From Bacillota bacterium (lineage in GTDB: Bacteria; Bacillota; Clostridia; Lachnospirales; Lachnospiraceae): a DNA stretch of 5,421 bases. Numbering within the stretch: position 1 is the first letter of the stretch; the number at the start of each line of letters is the position of its first letter. The stretch is taken from NCBI GenBank assembly GCA_023437885.1, contig JAEZFH010000103.1:1-5421 (forward strand), read 5' to 3'. Shown piece by piece: positions 1 through 5,371 of this stretch. The translations under genes and the position numbers were made by a program. The notes below the pieces were generated by a model. The model made no database searches. It worked only from the letters and a program-made list of their open reading frames with translations, and was not told the DNA's origin.

Positions 1-447
1 GCCTTTGACAGCATTGAAAGAGGAGTTGAGGAAGGGTATCTGGTTCCGGTGGTAGAGGAAGCGCAGTCAGAACAGGGAACTGTTACAGACGGCCCCACAC
101 CGAAGCCGGAATTGCCCCAGGAAGAGATGACGTCAGACGACGCTTTGCCGAATCAGACTGAGGAAGCAGTAACGCCGGCAGGTGAAGGCGAGGAAGCCGG
201 TGCAGCAGACAGGGAGAATCAGACAGAGAACAGTGTAGAAAAGATATTTGAGGAAGTGCTTTCTCAGAGTAATGACAAGGTTGAGACTGCTCCATATACA
301 CCAGAAAAAGTAGAGGAATCTATAATTACGGATACAGGTTTTAATTTTAATAATACTTTTATAGTGATTGTGGGGTTAATAATGCTTATGATTTTTGGAA
401 TTATTGCAACTATTCGGTTTGATTACTTCGCTCATGACAATGAATAG
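1..447 (+). CDS. Surface protein with acidic stalk and C-terminal membrane anchor (3' part only; gene begins before the window)
   Basis: The reading frame is open from the first base, so only the last 148 residues are visible and the N-terminal function is unknown. Residues about 19-107 are a low-complexity stretch rich in Glu, Gln, Thr, Pro and Ala, typical of an extended wall-spanning stalk. Next come ITDTG at residues 109-113, a hydrophobic helix at about 119-138, and the tail RFDYFAHDNE. This layout resembles a sortase sorting signal (pentapeptide, hydrophobic helix, short tail). However, the pentapeptide is not canonical LPXTG, and the tail has only one Arg and is otherwise acidic. The sortase gene starts inside the end of this gene, which makes it a plausible partner. 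It could equally be a plain membrane-anchored protein. A GTG at 49 could in principle start translation, but the open frame upstream and lack of a ribosome binding site argue against it. Confidence 0.7.
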   Translation, partial: AFDSIERGVEEGYLVPVVEEAQSEQGTVTDGPTPKPELPQEEMTSDDALPNQTEEAVTPAGEGEEAGAADRENQTENSVEKIFEEVLSQSNDKVETAPYTPEKVEESIITDTGFNFNNTFIVIVGLIMLMIFGIIATIRFDYFAHDNE

Positions 448-1099
448 ATATTTACGGAGAATACTGACTTATATGAGAATGACTTTGCTGTTCACACTAC
501 TGGGAGCAGCGGTGCTTTATGTTGGAGGACATCCCCTTATCTCCTATATACAGGGAAAGGGAAATATGCTAATATATAACGGAGCGCCGGCAAATCTCAG
601 TGATGTAAGCTCGGACTTGCCCATGCTAATACGGGAGCAGGCCGTTATCCGGGACAAGAGCGAAGACCGGATAGCTGATCTGGATGCAAGACTGGGTACC
701 ATTGAATGTGAAAGAATCGCATTGTCAGCCCCATTGTATGATGACGACAGCGATGCAGATCTGCTCAAAGGGGCAGGACATTATCCGGGGAGCGGACTTC
801 CTGGGGAGGGTGTGCCTATCTTGATCAGTGGGCACGACGCGACCTTTTTTGCCCCCCTGGAAGAGATTGCGGTAGGGGATATTGTTAAAGTATCCACGGA
901 GGACAAGGATTATTATTATAATATCGTGGAGGCTAAGGTTGCAAAGAAGACGGACTCCACAGCCTATGACCTGAAACGAAAGAAGGAGCAGCTGATCTTA
1001 TATACCTGCTATCCTTTTGGGCAGATGGTGGGTGAGAGGGACGAACGCTACTTTGTATATGGTGATCCTATAACGATTGATGACAAATACATAAAGTGA
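440..1099 (+). CDS. Sortase, class D-like (cysteine transpeptidase)
   Basis: Membrane-anchored transpeptidase, 219 residues, expected to cut a surface protein at its sorting signal and join it to the cell wall or to another protein outside the membrane. The N-terminus has a basic start (MNRYLRR) and one membrane helix at about 14-34. The catalytic domain follows, with GHYPGSGLPGEG ahead of the active-site His132 (SGHDATFF), the active-site Cys190 (LYTCYPFG) and Arg203 (ERYFVYG). The TCYPFG and GH-PGS patterns are those of class D sortases, though class assignment by eye is not certain. The start chosen is ATG 440, overlapping the preceding stop by 8 bases. ATG 434 is an equally possible start two codons earlier. 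The frame stays open to an ATG at 395, but that would overlap the previous gene by 53 bases. No good ribosome binding site is visible, so translation is probably coupled to the upstream gene. Confidence 0.9.
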   Translation: MNRYLRRILTYMRMTLLFTLLGAAVLYVGGHPLISYIQGKGNMLIYNGAPANLSDVSSDLPMLIREQAVIRDKSEDRIADLDARLGTIECERIALSAPLYDDDSDADLLKGAGHYPGSGLPGEGVPILISGHDATFFAPLEEIAVGDIVKVSTEDKDYYYNIVEAKVAKKTDSTAYDLKRKKEQLILYTCYPFGQMVGERDERYFVYGDPITIDDKYIK

Positions 1100-1108
1100 G
1101 GGCTTGAA

Positions 1109-1954
1109 ATGAAGATGGATAAAGCGAAGGGCATCTGGCTGACCAGTTGCATTTATGGATTTCTTCTGACCCTCATATTTGTGGTGCTATTTATTTGTGC
1201 AGGAGTCGGATTTGGAGCATTTAACAGCAGAAGCATCTCCCGGAGTATCTATGGGAGCGAGTATTATAATAAAGTATATCTTGAACTGATGGACAAAGCA
1301 GGAATAGATTTAGAGTATACGGGTCTGCCCAGGACGGTCCTGGAAGATGTCATTACCCGTGAGAAGGTATATATTGCCGGTAAGAATTATATGGAGGCGG
1401 CTTTACGCGGCGAAGCTCCGGAGGTAAATACAGGCCGTTTGAAGGAAGAGCTGACGGATAAGATCAATCAGTACTTTAAGGCGAAGGGAATGACAGGCAC
1501 GCTTAATTTTACTTCCGATGTAGAGCAGGTAGTGAATGTCATTCATCAGAAATATATAGATGCAATCAGCTTGCCTTTCCTTGAAGATTTTGTTTCTTTC
1601 CGGCAGGGCTTTTTCTCAGTAATTACTTATCTGGTACCGTTGCTGATTATTCTTGCAGGAGTGTTAAGCTATTTCTTGTTGAGGATGCACCGTTATCTTC
1701 ACCGAGGACTTCGTTTCATTGCATATGCGGTGATATCAGCTACTGCATTGATGTTTGTGGGTATGTGGTTCCTGAGGATGCGGGGAAGCTATGCAGATGC
1801 AGTGACAGGTCCTGGTTATTATCATAATTTTGTCACTGTTTATCAGAAGTGGAGTGCCATAGTATTTGGCTATATTGGAGGAATAGGGGTGATCATCTCC
1901 CTCATTTTGATTTCCTTCATAAGCTTTTTGAAAAATCGATTAAAGAGTTATTAG
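1109..1954 (+). CDS. Uncharacterised membrane protein with four predicted helices and a large extracytoplasmic domain
   Basis: I do not recognise a named family. The 281-residue product has predicted membrane helices at about residues 9-33, 168-191, 203-222 and 251-274. Basic loops (RMHRYLHRGLR between helices 2 and 3, and KNRLKSY at the end) place both termini inside by the positive-inside rule. This leaves a domain of about 130 residues (34-165) outside. That domain is mixed and mainly helical in character (YYNKVYLELMDKAGI, then LKEELTDKINQYFKAKG) with no cysteines or evident catalytic motif. The start is supported by GAGGG at 1098-1102, six bases upstream. The gene lies 9 bases after the sortase stop and 13 before the phosphatase gene, so it is almost certainly in the same operon. 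A role in surface-protein anchoring or polysaccharide assembly is inferred from context only. Confidence 0.85.
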   Translation: MKMDKAKGIWLTSCIYGFLLTLIFVVLFICAGVGFGAFNSRSISRSIYGSEYYNKVYLELMDKAGIDLEYTGLPRTVLEDVITREKVYIAGKNYMEAALRGEAPEVNTGRLKEELTDKINQYFKAKGMTGTLNFTSDVEQVVNVIHQKYIDAISLPFLEDFVSFRQGFFSVITYLVPLLIILAGVLSYFLLRMHRYLHRGLRFIAYAVISATALMFVGMWFLRMRGSYADAVTGPGYYHNFVTVYQKWSAIVFGYIGGIGVIISLILISFISFLKNRLKSY

Positions 1955-1967
1955 AACAGAGGATAAT

Positions 1968-2705
1968 ATGAACAAGGAACGAAAAGGATTTATTGATCTT
2001 CATGCGCATATTCTGCCTGGAGTGGATGATGGTGCCACATGTATGGAAGAGACCCTTCGAATGCTGCGTATAGCGAATGAGGAACAGATCACTACGATTA
2101 TAGCAACACCTCATTTTGCAGCAGGTGCCCAAAATACTCCTGTGGAAAAATTAAGAGAGGTATTGGAACAGGTACAGAGGGAAGCTGTTAAGATCAATAA
2201 TGAGATGACAATTTTGCTTGGTAATGAGATCTATTACAGTGAATCGGTTCTGGATGCACTGAATTCAAAACAGGTGCTGACATTGGCAGGTAGCAGATAT
2301 GTTCTGGTTGAGTTCTCTCCGAGGGAAACCTATCAAACAATCTTTCGAGGGCTCGGAGGGCTGGTCAGAGGCGGCTATCTGCCTGTCATTGCCCATGTGG
2401 AACGCTATCGGTGCTTATATAAAAATGAGGATTATTTGAATGAGTTGATTAATCTGGGGTGTTATCTGCAGATGAATTGCGACAGTATTAGCGGAGGATT
2501 TCTTGATCCTGAGGCTATTTATTATAGAGGATTGGTGAAGCAGGGTCTAATACATTTTCTTGGGACAGACTGTCATGATGACAAGGTCAGGACTCCCAGG
2601 ATGAAACAGGCTGTGAAGCAATTACTTAAGAGATGTGATGAAGGACTCATGGATAAGATTTTATACCAGCATCCCATCAAAATACTAGAAAACACTTACA
2701 TTTAA
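1968..2705 (+). CDS. Tyrosine-protein phosphatase, CpsB/CapC/YwqE type (PHP superfamily)
   Basis: Cytoplasmic metal-dependent phosphatase, 245 residues, the usual size for this family. In its characterised relatives it removes phosphate from the tyrosine tail of the CpsD/CapB kinase and so resets capsule or exopolysaccharide synthesis. The PHP metal ligands are all visible: the N-terminal DLHAHILPGVDDG (His12, His14, Asp20-Asp21), ATPHF (His49), GNEIYY (Glu87), IAHVERY (His143) and GTDCHDD (Asp201, His203). The enzyme therefore looks intact. The start ATG has AGAGGA at 1958-1963, four bases upstream. Its stop codon lies next to the ribosome binding site of the Wzz-like gene, and its presumed substrate kinase is two genes downstream. 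The family names CpsB, CapC, Wzh and YwqE are used for different species, so no symbol is assigned. Confidence 0.93.
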   Translation: MNKERKGFIDLHAHILPGVDDGATCMEETLRMLRIANEEQITTIIATPHFAAGAQNTPVEKLREVLEQVQREAVKINNEMTILLGNEIYYSESVLDALNSKQVLTLAGSRYVLVEFSPRETYQTIFRGLGGLVRGGYLPVIAHVERYRCLYKNEDYLNELINLGCYLQMNCDSISGGFLDPEAIYYRGLVKQGLIHFLGTDCHDDKVRTPRMKQAVKQLLKRCDEGLMDKILYQHPIKILENTYI

Positions 2706-2716
2706 AGGAGTTTGAC

Positions 2717-3475
2717 ATGGAACATAACTTAAATGATGAAATCGAAATTGATTTAGTCGATTTACTCTATTTAGTGAAAGCAAGGTTGTGGATCATCCTG
2801 CTGACAGCGGCGGTCTTTGCATCGGCATCAGGAATTATAAGCGGATTTTATCTGACTCCCATGTATCAGTCCACGGCGAAGCTATACATATTAACCAAAT
2901 CTACCTCGATCACAAGTTTGGCAGATATCCAGCTTGGTACGCAGCTTACCCAGGATTACATGGTGCTGGTTAAGAGCCGTCCGGTGGTGATGAAGGTAAT
3001 TGAGAATCTGGAATTGGATATGACCTATGAGGAGCTTGTTGACATTATCACAATTTCCAATACCAATAATACGCGTATTCTTGAGATTAACGCAGAATAT
3101 CCGGACTCGTTTCTTGCCAAGCAGATCGTCGATGAGTTCGCTGAGGTATCCCGCACCCAGATTGCCAGAATTATGGATACTGAAGAGCCTACAGTTGTAG
3201 AAGACGGCTATGCTTCACCGAAGCCCTTCAGTCCGAATATCAAAAAGAATATCTTGATTGCAGGCTTGATCGGAGTCGTTTTGTCCGCAGGCGTGATTAT
3301 TGTACTGCACCTTATGGATGATACGATTAAGAGCTCTGACGATATTGAAAAATATCTTGGTATCACGACATTGGGTATGATCCCGATTGAAGCCGGTATG
3401 GCGAAGCAGAATGATTCGGAGAAAAAGCGGCAGAAGAGAAAGAAGAAGATACTTGCCAGGAAGGGTATAAGGTAG
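2717..3475 (+). CDS. Polysaccharide chain-length determinant / BY-kinase activator (Wzz; CapA/CpsC/YveK type)
   Basis: Inner-membrane polysaccharide co-polymerase, 252 residues. In Firmicutes this protein sets polymer chain length and its cytoplasmic end activates the separate tyrosine kinase. A short acidic N-terminus (EIEIDLVDLLYLVKARLW) leads into helix 1 at about 25-46. The extracytoplasmic Wzz domain follows, starting with PMYQSTAKLYI. Before helix 2 (about 179-200) is the proline-rich segment ASPKPFSPN typical of the family. The cytoplasmic tail contains DDTIKSSDDIEKYLG, LGMIP and a very basic end (residues 236-252, 11 Lys/Arg of 17). The kinase domain is absent, as expected for the split Firmicute arrangement, since the kinase is the next gene 5 bases away. 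AAAGGAG at 2704-2710, six bases before ATG, fixes the start; it overlaps the phosphatase stop. Confidence 0.93.
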   Translation: MEHNLNDEIEIDLVDLLYLVKARLWIILLTAAVFASASGIISGFYLTPMYQSTAKLYILTKSTSITSLADIQLGTQLTQDYMVLVKSRPVVMKVIENLELDMTYEELVDIITISNTNNTRILEINAEYPDSFLAKQIVDEFAEVSRTQIARIMDTEEPTVVEDGYASPKPFSPNIKKNILIAGLIGVVLSAGVIIVLHLMDDTIKSSDDIEKYLGITTLGMIPIEAGMAKQNDSEKKRQKRKKKILARKGIR

Positions 3476-3480
3476 GAAGT

Positions 3481-4179
3481 ATGAATCAGATAGTATTTTC
3501 TAAAAGACAGGAATTAGATTACAGAACCAATGAATCTTATAAGACCTTGAGGACAAATGTCCAGTTCTGCGGAGATGATATCAAGGTTATTTCTCTGACC
3601 AGCTGTACTCCCAATGAAGGAAAGACCAGTGTATCTTTCAATTTGGCAATATCCTTTGCCGAGGTTGGCAAAAAGGTGGTATTTGTGGATGCGGATCTTA
3701 GAAAATCCGTAATCGCCGGCAGGTACCGGGTTGGTGAGGTCCAGGGAGGGCTTACTCATTACCTGATTGGTGAGAAGAAGCTGGAGGAAGTCCTGAATAA
3801 CACGGATATAGAGAATATGGATATCATCCTCTCCGGTGCGACTTGTCCAAATCCTGCCGAATTGTTAAATCATGCACGTTTTGTGGATATGGTTGCTTCC
3901 TTAAAGGAAAGCTATGACTATGTAATTATCGATACCCCTCCGCTGGGGTCTGTTATTGACAGTGCGATTATAGCACGGATCAGTGACGGAGCGGTGTTGG
4001 TTATTGAAGCCAATATGATTTCCCACCGGTTTGCCCATAATGTGAAGGAGCAATTGGAAAAATCGAACTGTAAGATTTTGGGAGCCATATTAAATAAAGT
4101 TCCAATGGATAAGAACGGATATTATGGCAAGTACTACGGCAAATATTATGGCAAATATTACGGTACCTATGGAGAATAA
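3481..4179 (+). CDS. Cytoplasmic bacterial tyrosine kinase, CapB/CpsD/YwqD type
   Basis: P-loop BY-kinase, 232 residues, that autophosphorylates on a C-terminal tyrosine cluster and cycles with the CpsB-type phosphatase to regulate capsule or exopolysaccharide production. Near the N-terminus is ESYKTLR (18-24), matching the subunit-contact motif EX2RX2R except that Lys21 replaces the first Arg. Then come Walker A (SCTPNEGKTS, 41-50, Lys48), Walker A' (VVFVDADLRK, 66-75) and Walker B (YVIIDTPP, 147-154). The tail (214-230) has nine tyrosines in a repeated YYGK pattern. All catalytic motifs look intact. The kinase lacks its own membrane helices and should depend on the preceding Wzz-like protein. 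The ribosome binding site is modest (AGGAAG just before ATG), suggesting coupling to the upstream gene. The gene is last in its operon, with no glycosyltransferases after it. Confidence 0.94.
   Translation: MNQIVFSKRQELDYRTNESYKTLRTNVQFCGDDIKVISLTSCTPNEGKTSVSFNLAISFAEVGKKVVFVDADLRKSVIAGRYRVGEVQGGLTHYLIGEKKLEEVLNNTDIENMDIILSGATCPNPAELLNHARFVDMVASLKESYDYVIIDTPPLGSVIDSAIIARISDGAVLVIEANMISHRFAHNVKEQLEKSNCKILGAILNKVPMDKNGYYGKYYGKYYGKYYGTYGE
4120..4167 (+). repeat. Four 12-base tandem units encoding YYGK/YYGT (tyrosine cluster)
   Basis: Four in-frame 12-base units at 4120, 4132, 4144 and 4156 encode YYGK, YYGK, YYGK and YYGT, followed by another Tyr codon. They form the phosphorylation tail of the kinase. 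The units differ at silent positions (tat/tac, ggc/ggt, aag/aaa), so the repeat is not a freshly duplicated identical array. Changes in unit number would stay in frame and alter the number of phosphorylatable tyrosines. Confidence 0.85.
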
Positions 4180-4193
4180 ATACTGGAAAATGC

Positions 4194-4222
4194 TTGACAC
4201 GCCCGGCAACATGTAATATAAT
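4194..4222 (+). promoter_or_regulatory. Sigma-A promoter for rplM-rpsI
   Basis: The -35 TTGACA is at 4194-4199 and the -10 TATAAT at 4217-4222, with a 17-base spacer, an exact match to the housekeeping consensus. Transcription should begin around 4228-4231, giving a leader of about 230 bases before rplM. The promoter starts 14 bases after the kinase stop codon. Confidence 0.88.
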
Positions 4223-4342
4223 TATGAATCGTGACGTGAGAATACTTGAGCCAAAGCCCCGGTAATAGTATTTGAGATCGTGAATAATAAAAGCTTGACT
4301 GGGAACTGTGCTGATTTATGGCATTGCTGGTCATTCTTCGTA

Positions 4343-4370
4343 ATAGAAAGACCGTGAACTTACTTTCTAT
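4343..4370 (+). repeat. 8-bp hairpin in the rplM leader
   Basis: ATAGAAAG at 4343-4350 pairs perfectly with CTTTCTAT at 4363-4370 around a 12-base loop. It sits directly before the 11-bp hairpin, so the two would stack as adjacent stems in the leader RNA. Its function is unknown. Confidence 0.55.
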
Positions 4371-4374
4371 GGTA

Positions 4375-4409
4375 TCAAACGAATAACCATATAGTTACTA
4401 TTCGTTTGA
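4375..4409 (+). repeat. Inverted repeat / 11-bp hairpin in the rplM leader
   Basis: The arms 4375-4385 (TCAAACGAATA) and 4399-4409 (TATTCGTTTGA) are perfect inverse complements around a 13-base loop. An alternative inner pairing of TAAC 4384-4387 with GTTA 4394-4397 is possible. It lies 37 bases before the rplM ribosome binding site and lacks a following T-run, which suggests an RNA regulatory or processing element rather than a terminator. Confidence 0.7.
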
Positions 4410-4446
4410 AATATTTGTTAGAGAATATTTGAGAACACATTTTCAT

Positions 4447-4454
4447 AAGGAGGT
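4447..4454 (+). promoter_or_regulatory. Ribosome binding site of rplM
   Basis: AAGGAGGT matches the anti-Shine-Dalgarno sequence almost fully and ends six bases before ATG 4461. It selects Met1 rather than the in-frame Met5 as the start. Confidence 0.9.
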
Positions 4455-4460
4455 AAACCG

Positions 4461-4895
4461 ATGAAAAGTTTTATGGCTAGTCCAGCAACAATTGAAAGAA
4501 AATGGTACGTAGTTGATGCTACAGGACATACATTAGGTCGTCTCACTTCAGAGATCGCAGCAATATTAAGAGGCAAGAACAAGCCCACTTTCACACCTCA
4601 TATTGACACAGGTGATTATGTAATAGTTGTGAATGCAGACAAGATTAAGGTTACCGGCAAGAAGCTGAGCCAGAAGATTTATTACAATCATTCCGATTAT
4701 CCGGGTGGCATGAGAGAAACCACTTTAGCTGAGATGATGGCTAAGGATTCCACTGAGGTAATCAGACTTGCGGTAAAGGGAATGCTCCCGAAGGGACCTT
4801 TGGGAAGATCCATGATCACAAAATTACATGTATTCTCCGGTGCTGAGCATACCCATGCTGCACAGAAGCCGGAAGCATTAGAGATTAAGTATTAA
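4461..4895 (+). CDS. rplM: 50S ribosomal protein L13 (uL13)
   Basis: Early-assembling protein of the large ribosomal subunit that binds 23S rRNA. The 144-residue product matches the usual length of about 142-145. Family hallmarks are visible in order: KWYVVDATGHTLGRLTSEIA near the N-terminus, LRGKNKPTFTPHIDTGDYVIVVNADKI, YYNHSDYPGG, the signature region IRLAVKGMLPKGPLGR and the C-terminal HVFSGAEHTHAAQKPE. The start is set by a strong ribosome binding site. It is followed after 27 bases by rpsI, the near-universal bacterial pairing. Expression comes from the consensus promoter at 4194-4222 through a long structured leader, where feedback by L13 itself is plausible. Confidence 0.98.
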   Translation: MKSFMASPATIERKWYVVDATGHTLGRLTSEIAAILRGKNKPTFTPHIDTGDYVIVVNADKIKVTGKKLSQKIYYNHSDYPGGMRETTLAEMMAKDSTEVIRLAVKGMLPKGPLGRSMITKLHVFSGAEHTHAAQKPEALEIKY

Positions 4896-4906
4896 TCGAG
4901 AGGTTG

Positions 4907-4914
4907 AAAGGAGG
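4907..4914 (+). promoter_or_regulatory. Ribosome binding site of rpsI
   Basis: AAAGGAGG lies eight bases before the TTG at 4923. An in-frame TGA at 4905-4907 and the absence of any ATG or GTG between it and 4923 make this site decisive for the unusual TTG start. Confidence 0.88.
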
Positions 4915-4922
4915 AAATAACA

Positions 4923-5315
4923 TTGGCTAAAGCAAAATACTACGGAACTGGAAGAAGAAAAAGCAGTATTGCTAGAGTATACCTTGTACCTGGAACAGGC
5001 AAGGTTATCATTAATAAAAGAGAAATGGACAACTATTTCGGTTTGGATACTTTAAAATTAATCGTTCGTCAGCCTCTTGCTCTTACTGAAACACAGGATA
5101 AATTCGATGTTTTGGTAAACGTTAGAGGTGGCGGTTTCACCGGCCAGGCTGGTGCGATCAGACACGGTATTTCCAGAGCATTATTACAGGCAGATGCTGA
5201 TTATCGTCCTGTGCTCAAGAAAGCAGGCTTCTTAACAAGAGATCCTAGAATGAAGGAAAGAAAGAAGTACGGCTTGAAGGCAGCTCGTAGAGCACCTCAG
5301 TTCTCCAAGAGATAG
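4923..5315 (+). CDS. rpsI: 30S ribosomal protein S9 (uS9)
   Basis: Small-subunit ribosomal protein whose C-terminal tail reaches the P-site tRNA. The product has 130 residues, the standard length. It begins AKAKYYGTGRRKSSIARV, carries the family signature GGGFTGQAGAIRHGISRAL (about 69-87) and ends with the basic tail KKYGLKAARRAPQFSKR, whose terminal Lys-Arg is the conserved tRNA-contacting end. Translation starts at TTG, the only usable start after the in-frame stop at 4905; the next in-frame Met is residue 35, inside the conserved domain. It is co-transcribed with rplM and closed by the terminator about 20 bases downstream. Confidence 0.98.
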   Translation: MAKAKYYGTGRRKSSIARVYLVPGTGKVIINKREMDNYFGLDTLKLIVRQPLALTETQDKFDVLVNVRGGGFTGQAGAIRHGISRALLQADADYRPVLKKAGFLTRDPRMKERKKYGLKAARRAPQFSKR

Positions 5316-5335
5316 TCAAATTTTATATTACAATC

Positions 5336-5371
5336 CATCCCCGCAAAATCAATGTTTGCGGGGATGTTTTT
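5336..5371 (+). terminator. Intrinsic terminator of the rplM-rpsI operon
   Basis: A perfect 12-bp stem (5336-5347 CATCCCCGCAAA with 5355-5366) and a 7-base loop are followed by TTTTT at 5367-5371. The GC-rich core plus the T-run is a textbook rho-independent terminator, 20 bases after the rpsI stop. The remaining bases up to the window end (5372-5421) are AT-rich and show no gene or confident promoter. Confidence 0.95.

Larger units (their letters stand above)
4228..4460 (+). promoter_or_regulatory. Structured 5' leader of the rplM-rpsI transcript (candidate L13-type autoregulatory leader)
   Basis: This stretch has no credible gene and is unusually long for a ribosomal protein leader. Three hairpins can be drawn: AATACT 4241-4246 with AGTATT 4267-4272, which can extend inward with GCC/GGT; an 8-bp stem 4343-4350 with 4363-4370; and an 11-bp stem 4375-4385 with 4399-4409. 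None is followed by a U-run, so they are not plain terminators. Short direct repeats are also present: TATTTGAGA at 4269 and 4426, and ATCGTGA at 4228 and 4277 with a variant ACCGTGA at 4351. An RNA family called the L13 leader is known upstream of rplM in low-GC Gram-positives and is thought to bind L13 for feedback control. The 4240-4273 hairpin just after the promoter is the best candidate for it, but I cannot confirm the match by eye. Confidence 0.55.

Noticed and set aside
112..159. LPQEE (112-126) and LPNQT (145-159) as sortase motifs in the surface protein
   Set aside because: Neither has the TG ending, and neither is followed by a hydrophobic helix; both lie in the middle of the acidic stalk.
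395..439. Upstream ATG at 395 as the sortase start (adds MELLQLFGLITSLMT)
   Set aside because: It would overlap the preceding gene by 53 bases, has no ribosome binding site, and the added residues are out-of-frame reading of the upstream membrane helix. ATG 440 (or 434) gives the usual basic N-terminus followed by a membrane helix.
83..3759. Minus-strand open frames at 83-301, 544-768, 1917-2132 and 3514-3759, and a + strand frame at 2788-2973
   Set aside because: All lie inside or across the well-supported + strand genes, have no plausible ribosome binding sites or recognisable domains, and read as shadow frames.
4224..4265. A 13-codon ORF (MNRDVRILEPKPR) at the start of the rplM leader, as a leader peptide
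   Set aside because: Its ATG begins two bases after the -10 box, upstream of the expected transcription start, and it has no ribosome binding site.
4295..4323. TTGACT at 4295 as a second promoter inside the rplM leader
   Set aside because: No acceptable -10 hexamer lies 16-18 bases downstream (ATGGCA or TATGGC only).
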